Below are positions 10,496 to 23,200 of a stretch of DNA of 64,000 bases, piece by piece; position 1 is the stretch's first letter, and each line of letters begins with the position of its first letter. Below the pieces are notes generated by a model. That model saw nothing but the letters and a program-made list of their open reading frames with translations. It was not told the origin of the DNA and searched no databases. Origin of the DNA: Cafeteria roenbergensis (taxonomy: Eukaryota; Sar; Bigyra; Bicosoecida; Cafeteriaceae); NCBI GenBank assembly GCA_008330645.1, contig VLTN01000059.1, positions 155,309-219,308 on the forward strand. The letters are read 5' to 3'. Position numbers and translations under genes: made by a program.

Positions 10496-13400
10496 ATGGA
10501 CCAGGACGAAAGGCGGCCGCTCATCGCCGAGCCCGCCGCCGGGTCCGCCCGCAAGGCCGCCGAGAACAGGCCAGCAGCGGCAGTTCATGACGAGGAGCTG
10601 CACGGTGCGGCCGACTCAAAGCGCGCCCCATCCGCCGAAGGCGGTCCCGAGCTTGGCTGGCAGCAGCAGCAGCATGCCGAGCCAGACCCCCGCGCGGCGT
10701 ACCACGGCGCCGGCGATGCGGACTTGCAAGGCCCGGACGGCGCAGAGGAAGCCGATTTGGCCGGCCTCGACGAACCCGAGCATGTCGAGCACGATTTGAT
10801 GCTGGAGGACCCGGGCGTGACCATCTGGGAGGAGTTTCAGGAGAAGCGAGACCTCAAGGCCGCGCCCTCGCTGGCCAACAGCTTCCTCATCCTCGCGCTG
10901 ACGCTCTCGGCGCTGTGGCTGGCAATGCTGCCTGCCCGCCCGCTGCCGTGGAAGCACTTTTTCATCGAGCCCTTTGGCGCCCCGGTGCTCTTGGGCTGCA
11001 TTGTCAGCTACGGGGCGGCCCTCTACGTTGCCAGCAAGAAGTGCGCGCACTCGCGCTTCTGGCGGCCGCTGAGGCTTCGGTTCGGACGCGTTGCGTCGGC
11101 GTTTGCCGGACTCGGCGCAGGCGCGATGTTCATGTCCTACGCGTTTTCCATCCAGCTCACCGCGTGGGCCATGGATCTCGACCTGGACCAGGCGTACGCC
11201 CTGGCTGCAGGGCTTCGGGCCCCCGATCCGACCAACGAGGCCCAGGTTGCATGGGCTGGGGACCTGACCACGTTCTTCGTGCTGCGCTCGCGGAGCAACG
11301 TCTTCAGCCCGCACACCCTCGCGGTGCTGCTGGGCATCCCCATGCTCGTGCGGCCCCTCATGCTGCGCCAGGTTGACTTCGTCATCTTCCTGGTTTGCTT
11401 GGCGCTGGTCTGCCTGGCGGGCGTCATCGTGCGGCTCTACCTCATTGCTCCCAAGTGGCGGCTCCAGTTCCAGCAGAACGATCCGTGGCTTGACGACTCC
11501 GACAGCGGGGTCTTTGCCATCGTGCACCTGGCGCTCGTGTTCGTGGTCACGCTCGGGCTCTCGTACAGGCTGGTGTCCCAGCGGGAGGACCAGGCGTGGG
11601 GGGGATTCGTGCAGCGGAAGCGGCTGCAGCTGCAGGCGATCCGGGCGGAGGAGCTGCTCACGCTTGCAATGCCTCGCCAGATCGCCCACCGCCTCATGGC
11701 CGGCGAGCTGGAGCAGCGGCACTACAAGTCCGCCTCCGTTGGCTTCATCTACATCGCCGGGTACAAGGACCTGGTTTACGAGGCCAACGACGACTTGCTC
11801 GGGCTCGTGGACGACTTGCACCAGCTCTACTGCCGCTTCGACGCGCTGGTGCTGCAGCACGACTCAGTGTACAAGATCGAGAGCGTGGCCAACTGCTACA
11901 TGGTGGCGGCGGGTGAGAATCGCGCGACGCCCCGCCCCGTTGGCCGCCCACGGCGCCGGCGGGAGCCTCGTGCTGCGCGCGGGTTGCGCTTGCGTGCTTG
12001 AGCCACGAGTGCGTGTGCTGGGCCAGGGGGGGGCGCGGGAGAGGGAGAGAGGGGGAACGTTGGAGCCGGCTGGGATCGTCGCGCCGATTTGGCGTGGCGC
12101 GGGTGGCGGCGGCGCCTGCTGCGTGATCGCGTGCCCTCTCGGCATACCTCGCCTTGCCACCACCCCTGCGCGTTGCGTCGCTCCTCGCGTTCGCAGGTAT
12201 TCCCGACGAGGCGGAGGATCACGCCCCCGCCCTCCTGCGATTCTGCCTGGCCGCGCTGGAGCTCTGCAGGCACCTGCGCAGGGCCGACCCGGATATTGAC
12301 TGGAGGCTTAAGATTGGCATCCACTCCGGGTCGGTCACCTCAGGCGTTGTGGGCCTGAGCCGGACGTTCTTTCGGCTCTTCGGCGACACGGTGAACACCG
12401 CCAGCCGCATGGGCACTCGCGGCGAGGCGGACCGGGTTCACATCTCGGCGAGCACGTACAGACTCGTGGGCACGCCCCCGGTCATCAACCCGCAGGTGGA
12501 GGGCGACGACGAGGTGCTGGTGGGCGAGGGGGGCGAGGAAATGGGCCGCCACTTCGTGTTCGGCAAGGTGGAGAACACGCTCGAGCTGCTGGTGCTGCCC
12601 CCAGAGGAGGTGCTGTTCGACCTCAGGCCGGACGGGTCGGAGTTTGGGGACGACTCGGAGTCGGAGGCCGGCCTGCCGCTGCTGGGGTACACGGTGGAGG
12701 CGCGCGGCGAGATCCCGGTCAAGGGCAAGGGCATGATGCGAACCTACTTCGTGGACCTGCCCCCCAGCATATGGGGGGACGAGGACGACGACCTGTACTC
12801 GCAGTCCGACTACACCCGCTCGGGACCCTCCGACGCTGGCGCGGACAGTGCCCGTGGCAGCCCCGATGACGTCACAGCCCGCCCCGTGATGGCGGGGGCG
12901 AGGGAGGGGAGCCTGGCGGACCAGCTCGTGCCTCGCCAGCCGCCCGCGCTCGGCCTTGCCGCGCAGCCCACTGCGTCTGATGACCGGGACAGCAAGCAGC
13001 GCTCCATCAGCGGGGACTCACGCACCGGCTTGCACCACGCTGTGGGGGCATCCGACATGGCAGACAGCTCCGTCGCCTCCGTGTCGTCCGAGGCGCGCGG
13101 GTCGAGCCGGGCCTCCCAGCGCAGGATGTCGGGCGCGCAGTACCCTGCCAAGTCGATCCGGCGCGTCACGAGCCGGCCCAGGCAGCAGCTGGAATCGCCC
13201 TCGGCTCCCCGCTCCGCAGCCGTTCAGGACGCCACCGCGCCCATGCAGGACAGCCTGGGGAGCGTCTCTCAGATTCGCTCGCTAGCGGCCCGCGCCTTGG
13301 CTCACTCGGGCGCGGGGTCGCCGGGCAAGTCGCCGCCCAGCTCCCCGGCTGGCGCCTACCTTGGCCTGGCGCTCGGCCCCACCATTGCCGCGCTGTCGGC

Positions 13401-16400
13401 CGTCAGCAAGATGCGCCGCCGCCGCGCCTCCCAGACGACGCAGAGCCGCCGAGGCCGCGCGGACGCCCCTGCCTACGGGCAGGTGTCAGGGAGGGGCGTG
13501 ATGGGCCCGGGGACCCCGCTGCAGTCGCCGCAAGCCCCCTTCGCGTCGTCCGAGGCAGGGTCGAGGCCGCGCGGATACACGGGCTTCCTGCTCATGCCCG
13601 GCGCAGCAGCCGCCGGCATGCCCCTGCCAGCGCCCTCCCCGCGGGACCGATCCGGTTCGAACAACCGACGGCCCTCTCACAGAGGCACGCGGGGCGGCGG
13701 CGCGGGGTCCAGTGAGGCCCCGTCGCGCTCCCGCGCCTCGGCCGGCACGCCGAGAGGCCGGCCGGCCACGGGCTTTGACCCCGCCCGCCAGGTGGCGCCG
13801 AGCCCCTCGGGAAGCGTTGCGTCGTCCGTGGGAGCGGACTGGCAGGGGTCCCAGGGCAGAGCTGCTCGCGGGTCCATAGCCCGCAGCGCCGCTTCCCACC
13901 GCAGTCGAGCAACGCACGACCTCACCCTAGACATCAACGAGCTCTCTGGCCAGACGTCGACCCGGCGCCTCCTGGCCGCAGCGAGCATGCGCCGGCCCAA
14001 GTACCACCGGTCGTCCTCGACGCCCCGCCGCGACGCGCGCGAGGGCTTTGCCCCCAGCCTGGAGCAGTCTCGGCGCTCGCTCTCCAAGGACGCTGCCGAG
14101 GGGCCGTTCTTCCCGTCAAGGGGGGACGCCGGACTCTTGTCAGGCCCGCCGGAGGACGACGACTGGGACGCAACGGACAAGGCCGGCCGCCGTGCCAGCG
14201 TGAGGCTGCACCGCCGCCAGCAGTCCGCCTGCACCCCCTCCACGTCGGCGCAAGGGCTGTTCCCGCCGCAGGCGCTTGCGCGGAGCGGCGTGACGCCCGC
14301 GATGCTGGCGCAGGTGGCGGGCGGCGCCCCCCCCGTCCAGGGCCTCAACTCGGACGGGACCTCCTTCGTGCCCCGTCGCTCGAGCCTCATTCAGCAGGGG
14401 ACGCTTGCCGGGGAGCCTCTGCGGCCGAGCGCCTCCTTTGCCGTCACCTCCACGCTGGACAGGCAAGGGGCCGGCCGGGGAGGCGGGCTCGACAGCGGGT
14501 CCCGCCCCGAGGGCAGAGCCGGCGATGACAGGGCGACCATCATCAGCGCATCAACGGGGGCTCGCGTGCGAGGAATGGGCAGCATGGAGCCCGAGGAGGA
14601 CTCACGCCTGGCCGGAAACACGGACGTCACCGATGCTTCCCCGACCCAAAAAGCGCGTGTTTTGCGTGGCCTCGGCTCTGCCGACCGCTCCCAGGACCTC
14701 GACGCTGGGTCGCACAGCCATCATGGTCGGTCCATTTCGCCAGAACGCGGCCAGGTGGGCCTGCGTTCCGACACGTTTTCCTCGTCGGGGCCCGAGCAGC
14801 GCACCAGCAGGGCGCACGAGGGCAGCGGCCGAGACACGGCCGCCGGCCAGGACCCCATCCGCACCGGGTCGGCCAGGGCCAAGTTTGCGGCCGGGTTCGA
14901 CGCCCGGGCAGCGCTTGGCAAGTCCGACACCGAGCTGTCCGCTCAGCTGGGCGACGGCCCTGGAGCCGCTGCGCAGGCCGGGGACGCACACGCTGACGAG
15001 CTCACCGGCGACCTCGGGGCGACGGCGGGTTCGCTCGCGGCGGCGGCGAGGCGGGGCGATCCCAGGGCGCTCTGGGCCCGCCGCAACAGCGACGGGGGCG
15101 CCCTGCTGACGTCTCTGCAGGTTGACACGGCTCTGCAGGCGGCGCGGCAACTGCTGAGCGTGCCCTCTGGTGACGGCCTCGTGGACGTGACGTCTGGACG
15201 CACGGACGACGCTGACGGGCAACACGGCGTTCAGGGCGGCGACGGGTCCGGGCGCGCTGGCAGAGGCTCCGCATCGGGGAATGCGCCGTTCCACGAGCTG
15301 GGCCCGCGCAGTCCGGTGCGAGGCGACGCTGGGTGCCTCAGCCCCCAGCACGCGCACGCGCCGCGCGGGCTGCGTGTCCAGGCGTCGGTGCACCGAGGCG
15401 CTGCGTTGGGGATGGCTCACCGGCGCGCCACAGGAGAGGCGAGCCCAAACGCGAGCGATGGGGGCGACGCGGTTTCGGACGCCGGCAGCGGCATGGAGGT
15501 TGGCCGAGCGTCGCTGTCTCCAAATGCGCAGCTGCACCGACGAGCCATCATTGAGGCCAGGGCCAAGGCAACGGCCAAGAGTGCGGCGCAGGGCGACGGC
15601 CCGCTAGGGGCGCAGCCCCGGACCGCGATGGTGGTGGACCGCCCTCGTCGCCAGAGCGAGGGCAGCATCACCCAGAGCCGCGCGACGTCCATCCACTCAG
15701 GGAGGGGGCTCGGCTCCGACCACACAGTGGAGTCCCAGCCCGGGGCAGCAGCGTCCACGGCGTCGCGCGCCGAGGAGGATCGCACGGCGCTGCCAACGGC
15801 AAGCAGCCCCCCGCTGTCCAACGCGCAGGACATGGCGCCTGCGTTCGTCATCGGCGCCAAGGCCGGCCCTGGTGTCGTTTCGCCGAAGCAGCAGCCGGCT
15901 CGGCCCGCGGCCGCCGTTGTTGCCCCTCGCATGGGCGAGATTCGCAAGCGGGGGGATGCCGCCAGGCGGCTGTCGCAGCAGCGGCTGGAAGAGGCAAAGC
16001 GGCAGCTGGAGTCCGCCAAGATTGCGCACACGCGAGCGGTGCTGTCCGGTCGCGAGGTGGTGATCCAGGAGGCGCTGGCAGCGGCGCAGGCGGCCGAGGC
16101 GGCGCTGCTGGCCGCGGAGCAGGAGCTGGCCAACGCCGGCACCTTCAGCTCCAGCGCGCCGCAGATGGGGCCGGACGGGAGGGTGGTCCGGAGCCCCGAC
16201 AGCGGCAGCAGGCACAGCGAGCCCAAGGACGCTCCTGCCGCTGTGCAGATCGCCGCCGCGGCAGCGCGCGCGAGGCACATGTCCGCGTCCAGCGCGGCCG
16301 TCCGCGGGCAGGGCGCGACCGGTCCAGGCAGCGGGGCGGCGTCGGGCCAGGCGGGCGCGTGGCACGAGCCGGAGGCCGGATCGGGGGACGCCTCGGCTTG

Positions 16401-19400
16401 GCGGTCGCCGCGCCGGGCGTCCCAGCCGCTGCCCACCGACGTGCGGCTTGCCCGGATCAAGCGGCTGGTCGCTCTGAAGCGAGACATGTCTCGGCGCAGG
16501 CGGGAGCGGCGCCGTCAGAAGGCAGAGGATGCCGCGGCGGCGGCAGGCGGCGAGGGAGAGCGCGCAGGCGACGCGTCGCTAGCACCGGCGGGGACGACCC
16601 CACCGCGGGCAGCAGGCGGCTTTCACCAGCCACCGGCGCTGCACGTCCACAGCTCCAGCCTCAGCCCGAGGCCCGATGCGAGCCAGCATCCCACGGGCGG
16701 CCTGCGGCAGGAGGCGCTTGCGGCGGCCGCAACGGCCCCGCAGCGCGGCGAGCGGCACCTTGGTCCGGACGGCCTTGCAGCCGTGAACAGCTGGGCCACG
16801 TCCGTGGCCGTGAGAGACTCCCCGCCGACGGCGGAGGCCAGCGCCGCTGCGGCCACCGGCAAGCTCCATCCAAGCACCGCGCGCGCGTCGACCCACCGCA
16901 GGCGCCGGCGTCGGAGCAGCGCAGTCGTGCAGAGCCTGGGCGTGGAGGTCGCGGACGCGCTCGACACTGCCCGCGCCATCGGCGCCCTGGGCCAGCTGAG
17001 CCGGCTCGCCAGCCAGGACAGCACCATCCCCGGTTCCGAGGGAACCACCGTGGCCCCCAGCAGAGCCTCGCATCTGGACCGCGCCGGCCGCCCAGAGCGC
17101 GCGGCCCGGGCGGAGCGGGCGCGGATTCACGTGCTGCAGCGCCCGGGCAAGCACCACAGCGGCAAGCGGCGTGCCATTCCGCTCGGGTCCTCCTCCACGG
17201 GCCGGAGCGCCTCCGAGGGTATCGACGACAAGGCAACGGCGGGGCACCCCTCCGCGCCTCTGGGGTCGCCGAGCGACATGACGGCTGCGGGGCTGGCGTC
17301 GAACAACAGCGCCGACCCAACGGGCTTCGCCTCGGACGCGCTGGGCTCCGGCGAGCACGACCCCAACGCGTCTCCACCTGCCTCCGCTGCCAGCCAGGCT
17401 GTCTTCGGCTCCCGAGGCCGGGCAGGCCGGGCCACCGGCGGGCGGTCGGGCTCCGGCCGCGAGGACAGCGCGGGGCGGCCCCGCTGGGGCACCCTCTCCG
17501 GCAGGGGCTCGAAGGGGGCGGCCGGGCTGGTGGCAAGCGACAGGCAGCTGGGGGGCTCCGAGTCGAGCGTGGGGAACGGCAGGTCCTCGTCGACGTCCTC
17601 CTCGGGGGGCTCGTCTGAGGAGGGCGCAGGTGGGCGGCGGGGTCGAGCTCGCCGGGACAAGGAGCTCGGTGGCCGGGGGGGCGACGCAGCTTCCGACTCG
17701 ACGGACGGGCGGGGCTTTCGCCGCGGCGCGGCGGGGCGCCACGGCGGGCACCGGCTCAAGGCGACGACGCAGGGCAGCGTTGCTGCCGGCGGCTCCGCGG
17801 GCGGGGACGCCGCGTGCCAGACCGCCGCCACGCGGGGCGCTACCGGCCGAGCCCTTGCAGCGGCAGGCATTGTCGCGTCCAAGGCGGGCCGGTCGTCGGC
17901 CGGCGGCCTGGGCGTCAGCCGCAGCAAGGCGGCCGGCAAGGAGGCCATCGACCGGCTGCTCCATGCCACGCACAGCGGTGTTTCGCCGGGGGCGGCGGGC
18001 GCCCGCGCTCGCTTGGCTTCCACGGGCAGGCACTCAGTCTCGCACGTGGAGGTGCCTGGCCAGCGGGCCGCCACGCGCCTCGCGGCCACGATCAACACGG
18101 GCACAGCCGGCAGGCGACACAGTGTGGACGACGCCGCGATTGCGCGCCCGGCGCCTCTGCGTCTGGAGCGTTCCCTGGGGGTCGACACCCGCGGCCAGGC
18201 CGGCACGCGCCCACGGTCGCAGAGCGAGCAGCGGCGTGTCCTGGCGGGCCGCGTTAGCCCCGCGCTGCCGTCGCCCCGTCACGGCGCCAGCCTCGGCCCC
18301 GGCCTCGGCTTGGCAGCCACGGCCAACCCCGACGTCCCCCCGCGGCCGCGCCGCTCCTCCCGCCACCTCTCGCGCCGCCTCTCGCGGCGGATGTCTAGCC
18401 AGGGCCGGGCGACGATGTCGCGCCGCCTCTCCCGCCGGACGTCAAGGGCGAGCGGCACCGGCGTCGCTGCCGGCGTCGGAAGCCACGTGAGCGGGTCGGG
18501 GGCCCACTCGGTGACAAGGGGGAGCCGCGGCGCGCTGCAGGAACCGGGGGCGGTGGCGGCGCACTCGAGCCGCCACGGGGCGACAGGGCGAGGCAGCCCC
18601 GCCCACGCCTCGGCAAAGTCTGTGGCTGGGGCGTCAGTCACCAGCGATGTCCACGGCCGGAGACGCCGGACCAGCGCGTCGATGCACGGCGCCTCCGTCG
18701 AGGAGGAGGGGGGCGGGGGCAGCCGGGCTAAGGACGGCGTGATGGAAACGGCCCAGGGCTTCCGGTTCGCGCAGATGCTATCCAGGGTGGCCGGCGAGCT
18801 GCTGGACGTGCCCCCTGACGAGGCGCTCATCGCATACCGGTACATGTCGGACCCGGTGACGGCCCGGTGCACCAACCACTTCATTCGCACGATGGAGAAG
18901 GCCTACCTCATGCGTTACCAGCAGCGCGCGCTCAAGCGGCAGCTGGATCTCAGGGCGCAGGCCAAGGCGAAGCGGGCCTTGCGGCGGGCCGGGCGAAGGG
19001 CTGGCCGGGCGTCGAGCGCCCAGCGGCGCGCGGGCGGCAGCAGCGCGCGCAGGTCGTCCAGCGGGCGGCGCACCCGCCCCCACGGCGCAGGCGCGTGGTA
19101 CGGCGACGCAAACCCGGGCCAGGAGGCTGGGGATGCGCTGCTGGCCCTGCCCGGCAGCTCGTCGCGGCCAACGCCGCGCAAGGGGATGGGCGGGTGGTTT
19201 GGGAGCTCGCCGGCCCGAGTGGCGCCGCTGGCGGCTGGGTCCGGGGCAAACGGGGGCTCTGGCGAGGACGGCGAGTTGGGCCACTCCCAGCTCGACGCCG
19301 ACCGGGGCGAGCGAATCCGCGTGGGGAGGCGAGGGAGAGGGTCGGGTTTGGCGGACCGCGACTCCAGTGCCAGCCACGGCCGCGGCGGCAGGCCCTCGCG

Positions 19401-20181
19401 GTCGCGGTGTGGCAGGATTGGCAGGCGGACGCATGCCCGCTCACAGTCGGGCGGGGGGCGGCCCGACTCAGTCTCGAGCAACTCCAACCGGAGCGGCGGC
19501 GGGTTGGGCCGCCGCCCCAGCTCCAACGGGAGCGACGCCAACCCGCGGGACCGGCGCAGCAGCCGGCGCCAGCACCGGCGGGGCGGCCGGAGCACCCAGT
19601 GGTCGTCGCGCCACCGCTCTGGCAGCTCCTCCGACGAGGACGACGACCTGCTGCCGCTGTCCAAGCAAGCAGCCCTCCAGGCCAGCAATGACGCGAGGCT
19701 GCGCCAGCTGACCGACCCGTCGTTCAAGCTGATGCGCACGATGAACAAGCGCCGAACGTCCCAGCTCGGGCTCGACGGCGTCTTGCAGCAGCGGCCGCTC
19801 GAGCCCGCTGGCGGAGGCCACGGTGTCGGGTCGGGCGGCAGCGGCCGCGAGCTGCGGCCCAAGCGGTCTAGCAGAGCGGCAGACCCCGGGGAGGCGGTGG
19901 AGGCAGTCTTTGGGCGCGCCGCTCGCGACTCCATCGCTCGCAGGGCTGCCAGCGGCGGGGCGGAACCGGGCAGCGGCGCGTCGTCGGGCAAGGTCGTGCC
20001 CCCTCCGCCGCCCCGGGCGCCCTCGGGAGCATCAAGTGGGCGGGCGCGCTCTGCCGCAGGTGGCTCTGCCGACGGACGCCAGTCGGGCCAGGCGCCTCCA
20101 CCGCCCGAGCGAGCTGGCGAGCCGTCCCCCGCTTCAACCGACCGCAGCCAGGCAGCAAAACTGGGGCCGGTGCCAGCGCCA

Positions 20182-20238
<57 letters not shown>

Positions 20239-23200
20239 AAGCAGGCGTCCTCTCCCCCGGGGAGCGAGAGCAGGAGGTCGACCCGTGGGCGCTCGCCCCC
20301 GGCAGCGGGCGGCCACTCAAGCACCGCCCGTGTGGATGCTGCCCGCCGCGGAGCAGCCAGCGGGCGCGGCAGGCCCGGGGCCGTCGCTGGCGGCGCCGAC
20401 GCTGGTGCTGGCAGCGCCAAGCCGGGCGCCACGGCCGGGCGCCTGCAGGGCAGCAAGAGGAGCGTGAGCCCCCTCAACTCTGTCACGGGCATGGCCGCCT
20501 CTGTGCAGAGCTCGCAGAACAGGGACCATGCGGGTCCTGCCCGGGGCACGGCGGGCACCATGGGGCAGCGCCGGTCGTCCCGCACCCGTCTCGCAATCCG
20601 ACACGCCCAGGCGGAGATGTCGCTGCAGACCCAGAAAGTCAAGCGCGCTCTCAGCTTCCGGCCGGAGCCCGGACCCGCACGGCGGCGCGGAGGCGGGCCT
20701 CGTGGAATCGTCGGCAACACCTCAGCCGGCGGGGACTCGGCCGGCGAGGCCGCCGGCGTGGAGCGAGGGCTGGGCTCCAAGGCCAGGAGCGGAGTTGGCC
20801 CGCTCCTGAGCGAGCAAACCAGTGGCCAAACGTCCAAGCTCGGCTCCAAGCGGACCCGGCGCACCCGCCGCCGCGAGCCTTCGCCGCAGAACGCCGCAAA
20901 CCTCCCCGGCGCCGTTGGGTTCGGCGCCTCGTCGCTGGCAAAGGTGCTCGTGGCTTCCTCGACGCACAAGGAGCGAGGCAGGGGCCCCCACCCTGGCAGG
21001 CCAGAGCACGGGGCGAGCTTCTCCAGCGGGGGCACCGGCCTCGGCCAGTCCGACAGCGAAACGAGCGGAAACGGGCGGCAGCGGGCTCCGAGCGGGGCGG
21101 CACGGGGAGGGGTGTTCAAGCGGCAGGTGGCGACGACCTCCGTCGCCAGGGCGGCTGGGGACAAGGGCGGCAGGTCCAGTGCCGACGGGCCCGCCTTCGT
21201 GGAGCCCCGGTCCGCGCTTGTGCCTGCCCACTCCAGCAACGGCCGCGACGGGAGCAGCTCCCGCGGGGACGGCGCCGGGTCGGCCTCGTCCAGGGGCCGT
21301 CCCGGCCTCTTCGGCCGGCTGTTCCGCGCAGCGTCCGGCTCCGGAGGCCAAATGGGTGCCGTCTCGCACCGGGCAGACGGCGCGATCAAGACTCAGCGGA
21401 CACGCGGCAACGACCGTTCGGTGCAGAACCTGCGGCACATTCTGGAGAAGGAGGAGGCCGCGGACCAGGCCACGCGCTTGGGCATCGACGGTCCTTCCGC
21501 GACGGGGCACCACGGGTCGGAGGGCTCTGCCATGAGCGTGGGGGGCGAGCGCATGGGCGGCCGGCGCAGCGGGATGATGGCTCTGCCCGGAGCGGCCAGC
21601 ATCGAGGATGGAGACGACGACCGCACGTCGATGCATCCCGAGGCAAGGTCCAAGGCGGGCGAGCACCTTCGGCCACGGTCGGCAGCGGAGGGGCGGTCCG
21701 GGACAGTATCGTCTTCCAGCAAGTCCGGGGTGCTGGCGCGTGGCACGTGGGGCTCCTTCTCCAGGGGCGGCGCGAGGCGCGGCGGCGCCCCCTCGGCCCT
21801 TCAAGCGTCCAATTCTGCAGCAGCCTCCGGCGCCGACGCCCTTCGACTTTCGACGGTCGACGAAGTGTCGCCCCCGCCGGTCAGCGCTGGCCCGGCAAGA
21901 GCCTTCGGCCGCAAAGGCAGCACAACGCCCGACGTGCCTCGCTCTCGCAAGCGCGACGCCATGGCCTCCGCCAGGCACGCTGCGCAGGCTGCCAGCAGGC
22001 AGGCGCCTCACACCGTGGCCTCGGGCCACCGAAGCCTCTCGGCGCGTGATGTGGCGGACGGTCGCCGCGCCCGCAAGCCAAGCCGGAAGCAGATGCAGTC
22101 CGCGTCCGCCACCTGGGGCCGCTCTCAGCCGGTGGCCGCCGGGACCCGCGGCGCCGTCAAGTCTGACCTCGGCTCCCTGGACGAGCTTGTGGACGAGGGT
22201 GTCGTCGACGACGACGAGGATGACGAGGACGAAGAGGACGACGCCTCCTTGGCGGGCAGAAGGCCGACGTTCCCGACGGCCGCCACCGCCACGAGAGAGC
22301 GGGCACGGGCCGACGCGAAGCGGCGCACTCGTCGCGAGCGCCAGCGCCGCCAACGCGACAGCATGGACTACCTCTCAGTCGACGAGAGCGATCTGTACTC
22401 GGAGTCAGAGTCGTCGTCAGATTCCTCCACCGTGACCTCTGACCGGTGGGACCGGCGCCGCCGGAGCCGGTCCGGCCGGAGCGCCGCCAAGGACCGCTCT
22501 GCCGGCGGAGGCACCGCCGACGCCGGAGGCGGGTGGACCGCCACCCGCTCTGGGCAGAACCCCAAGGCGGCGGGCAGCGGGTCGACCCTCAACTCTGGCA
22601 ACTCCCAAACCCACTCTGGCGGCGGCGACCGTCATGTCGCGATGACTGCTGTCCAGGGCTCCGCCACGCGGACGCTGCGGCCCATCACAAGCTGGCGCAC
22701 CCAGGCCGGGGCCTCGGACGGCAGCAGCCTTGCGGTGAGCAGCAGGGTGCCTGTGGCCACTGCCACGCCGCTCGAGAGCGGCCTGACGGCTCTGCGGCCG
22801 CTGCGGCTGTCCACCGGCGAGCTTGGATTGACGTCCTCGGCGGGCGACGGCCCGCCCTCCTACCAATGGCGGGGCGGCCACGGAAATACTGGCTTGAGGG
22901 GCGTGCGGGGCGGACCGCGCCCGTCTTCGATGGACTCAAGGGGCCTCCCCTCCGCCGCGGGCTGGGCCTCAAGCGGCGGCACCGGCACCGGCGCCCGCTT
23001 CGCCGGCAGCGCCCCCTCGCTCCAGGGCAGTCACGGGGAGTTCAAAGCTGGCTCCGGCCTCACACCGGCCATGGGGTGGGGCATAGGCGGAGGCTCGGCG
23101 GGCCGCAGCGTCGGGTTTGGCAGCCAGGCCATGGTGGCGCATGGCAGCGGCAACACGCACCAGGAGTTCCCGAGCCGCGCTCCCTTCTCCGGCAAGGCGG

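Noticed and set aside
12154-12196. TTG-initiated start for the 18-kb frame
   Set aside because: This is intron sequence. The frame begins at the acceptor after 12196 and completes the C1 cyclase fold started in the upstream exon.
18915-21389. 824-codon open frame on the minus strand
   Set aside because: It lies wholly inside the cyclase exon, is Arg/Pro/Ala low-complexity and matches no family. At this GC content stop codons are rare on both strands, so such antisense frames are expected.
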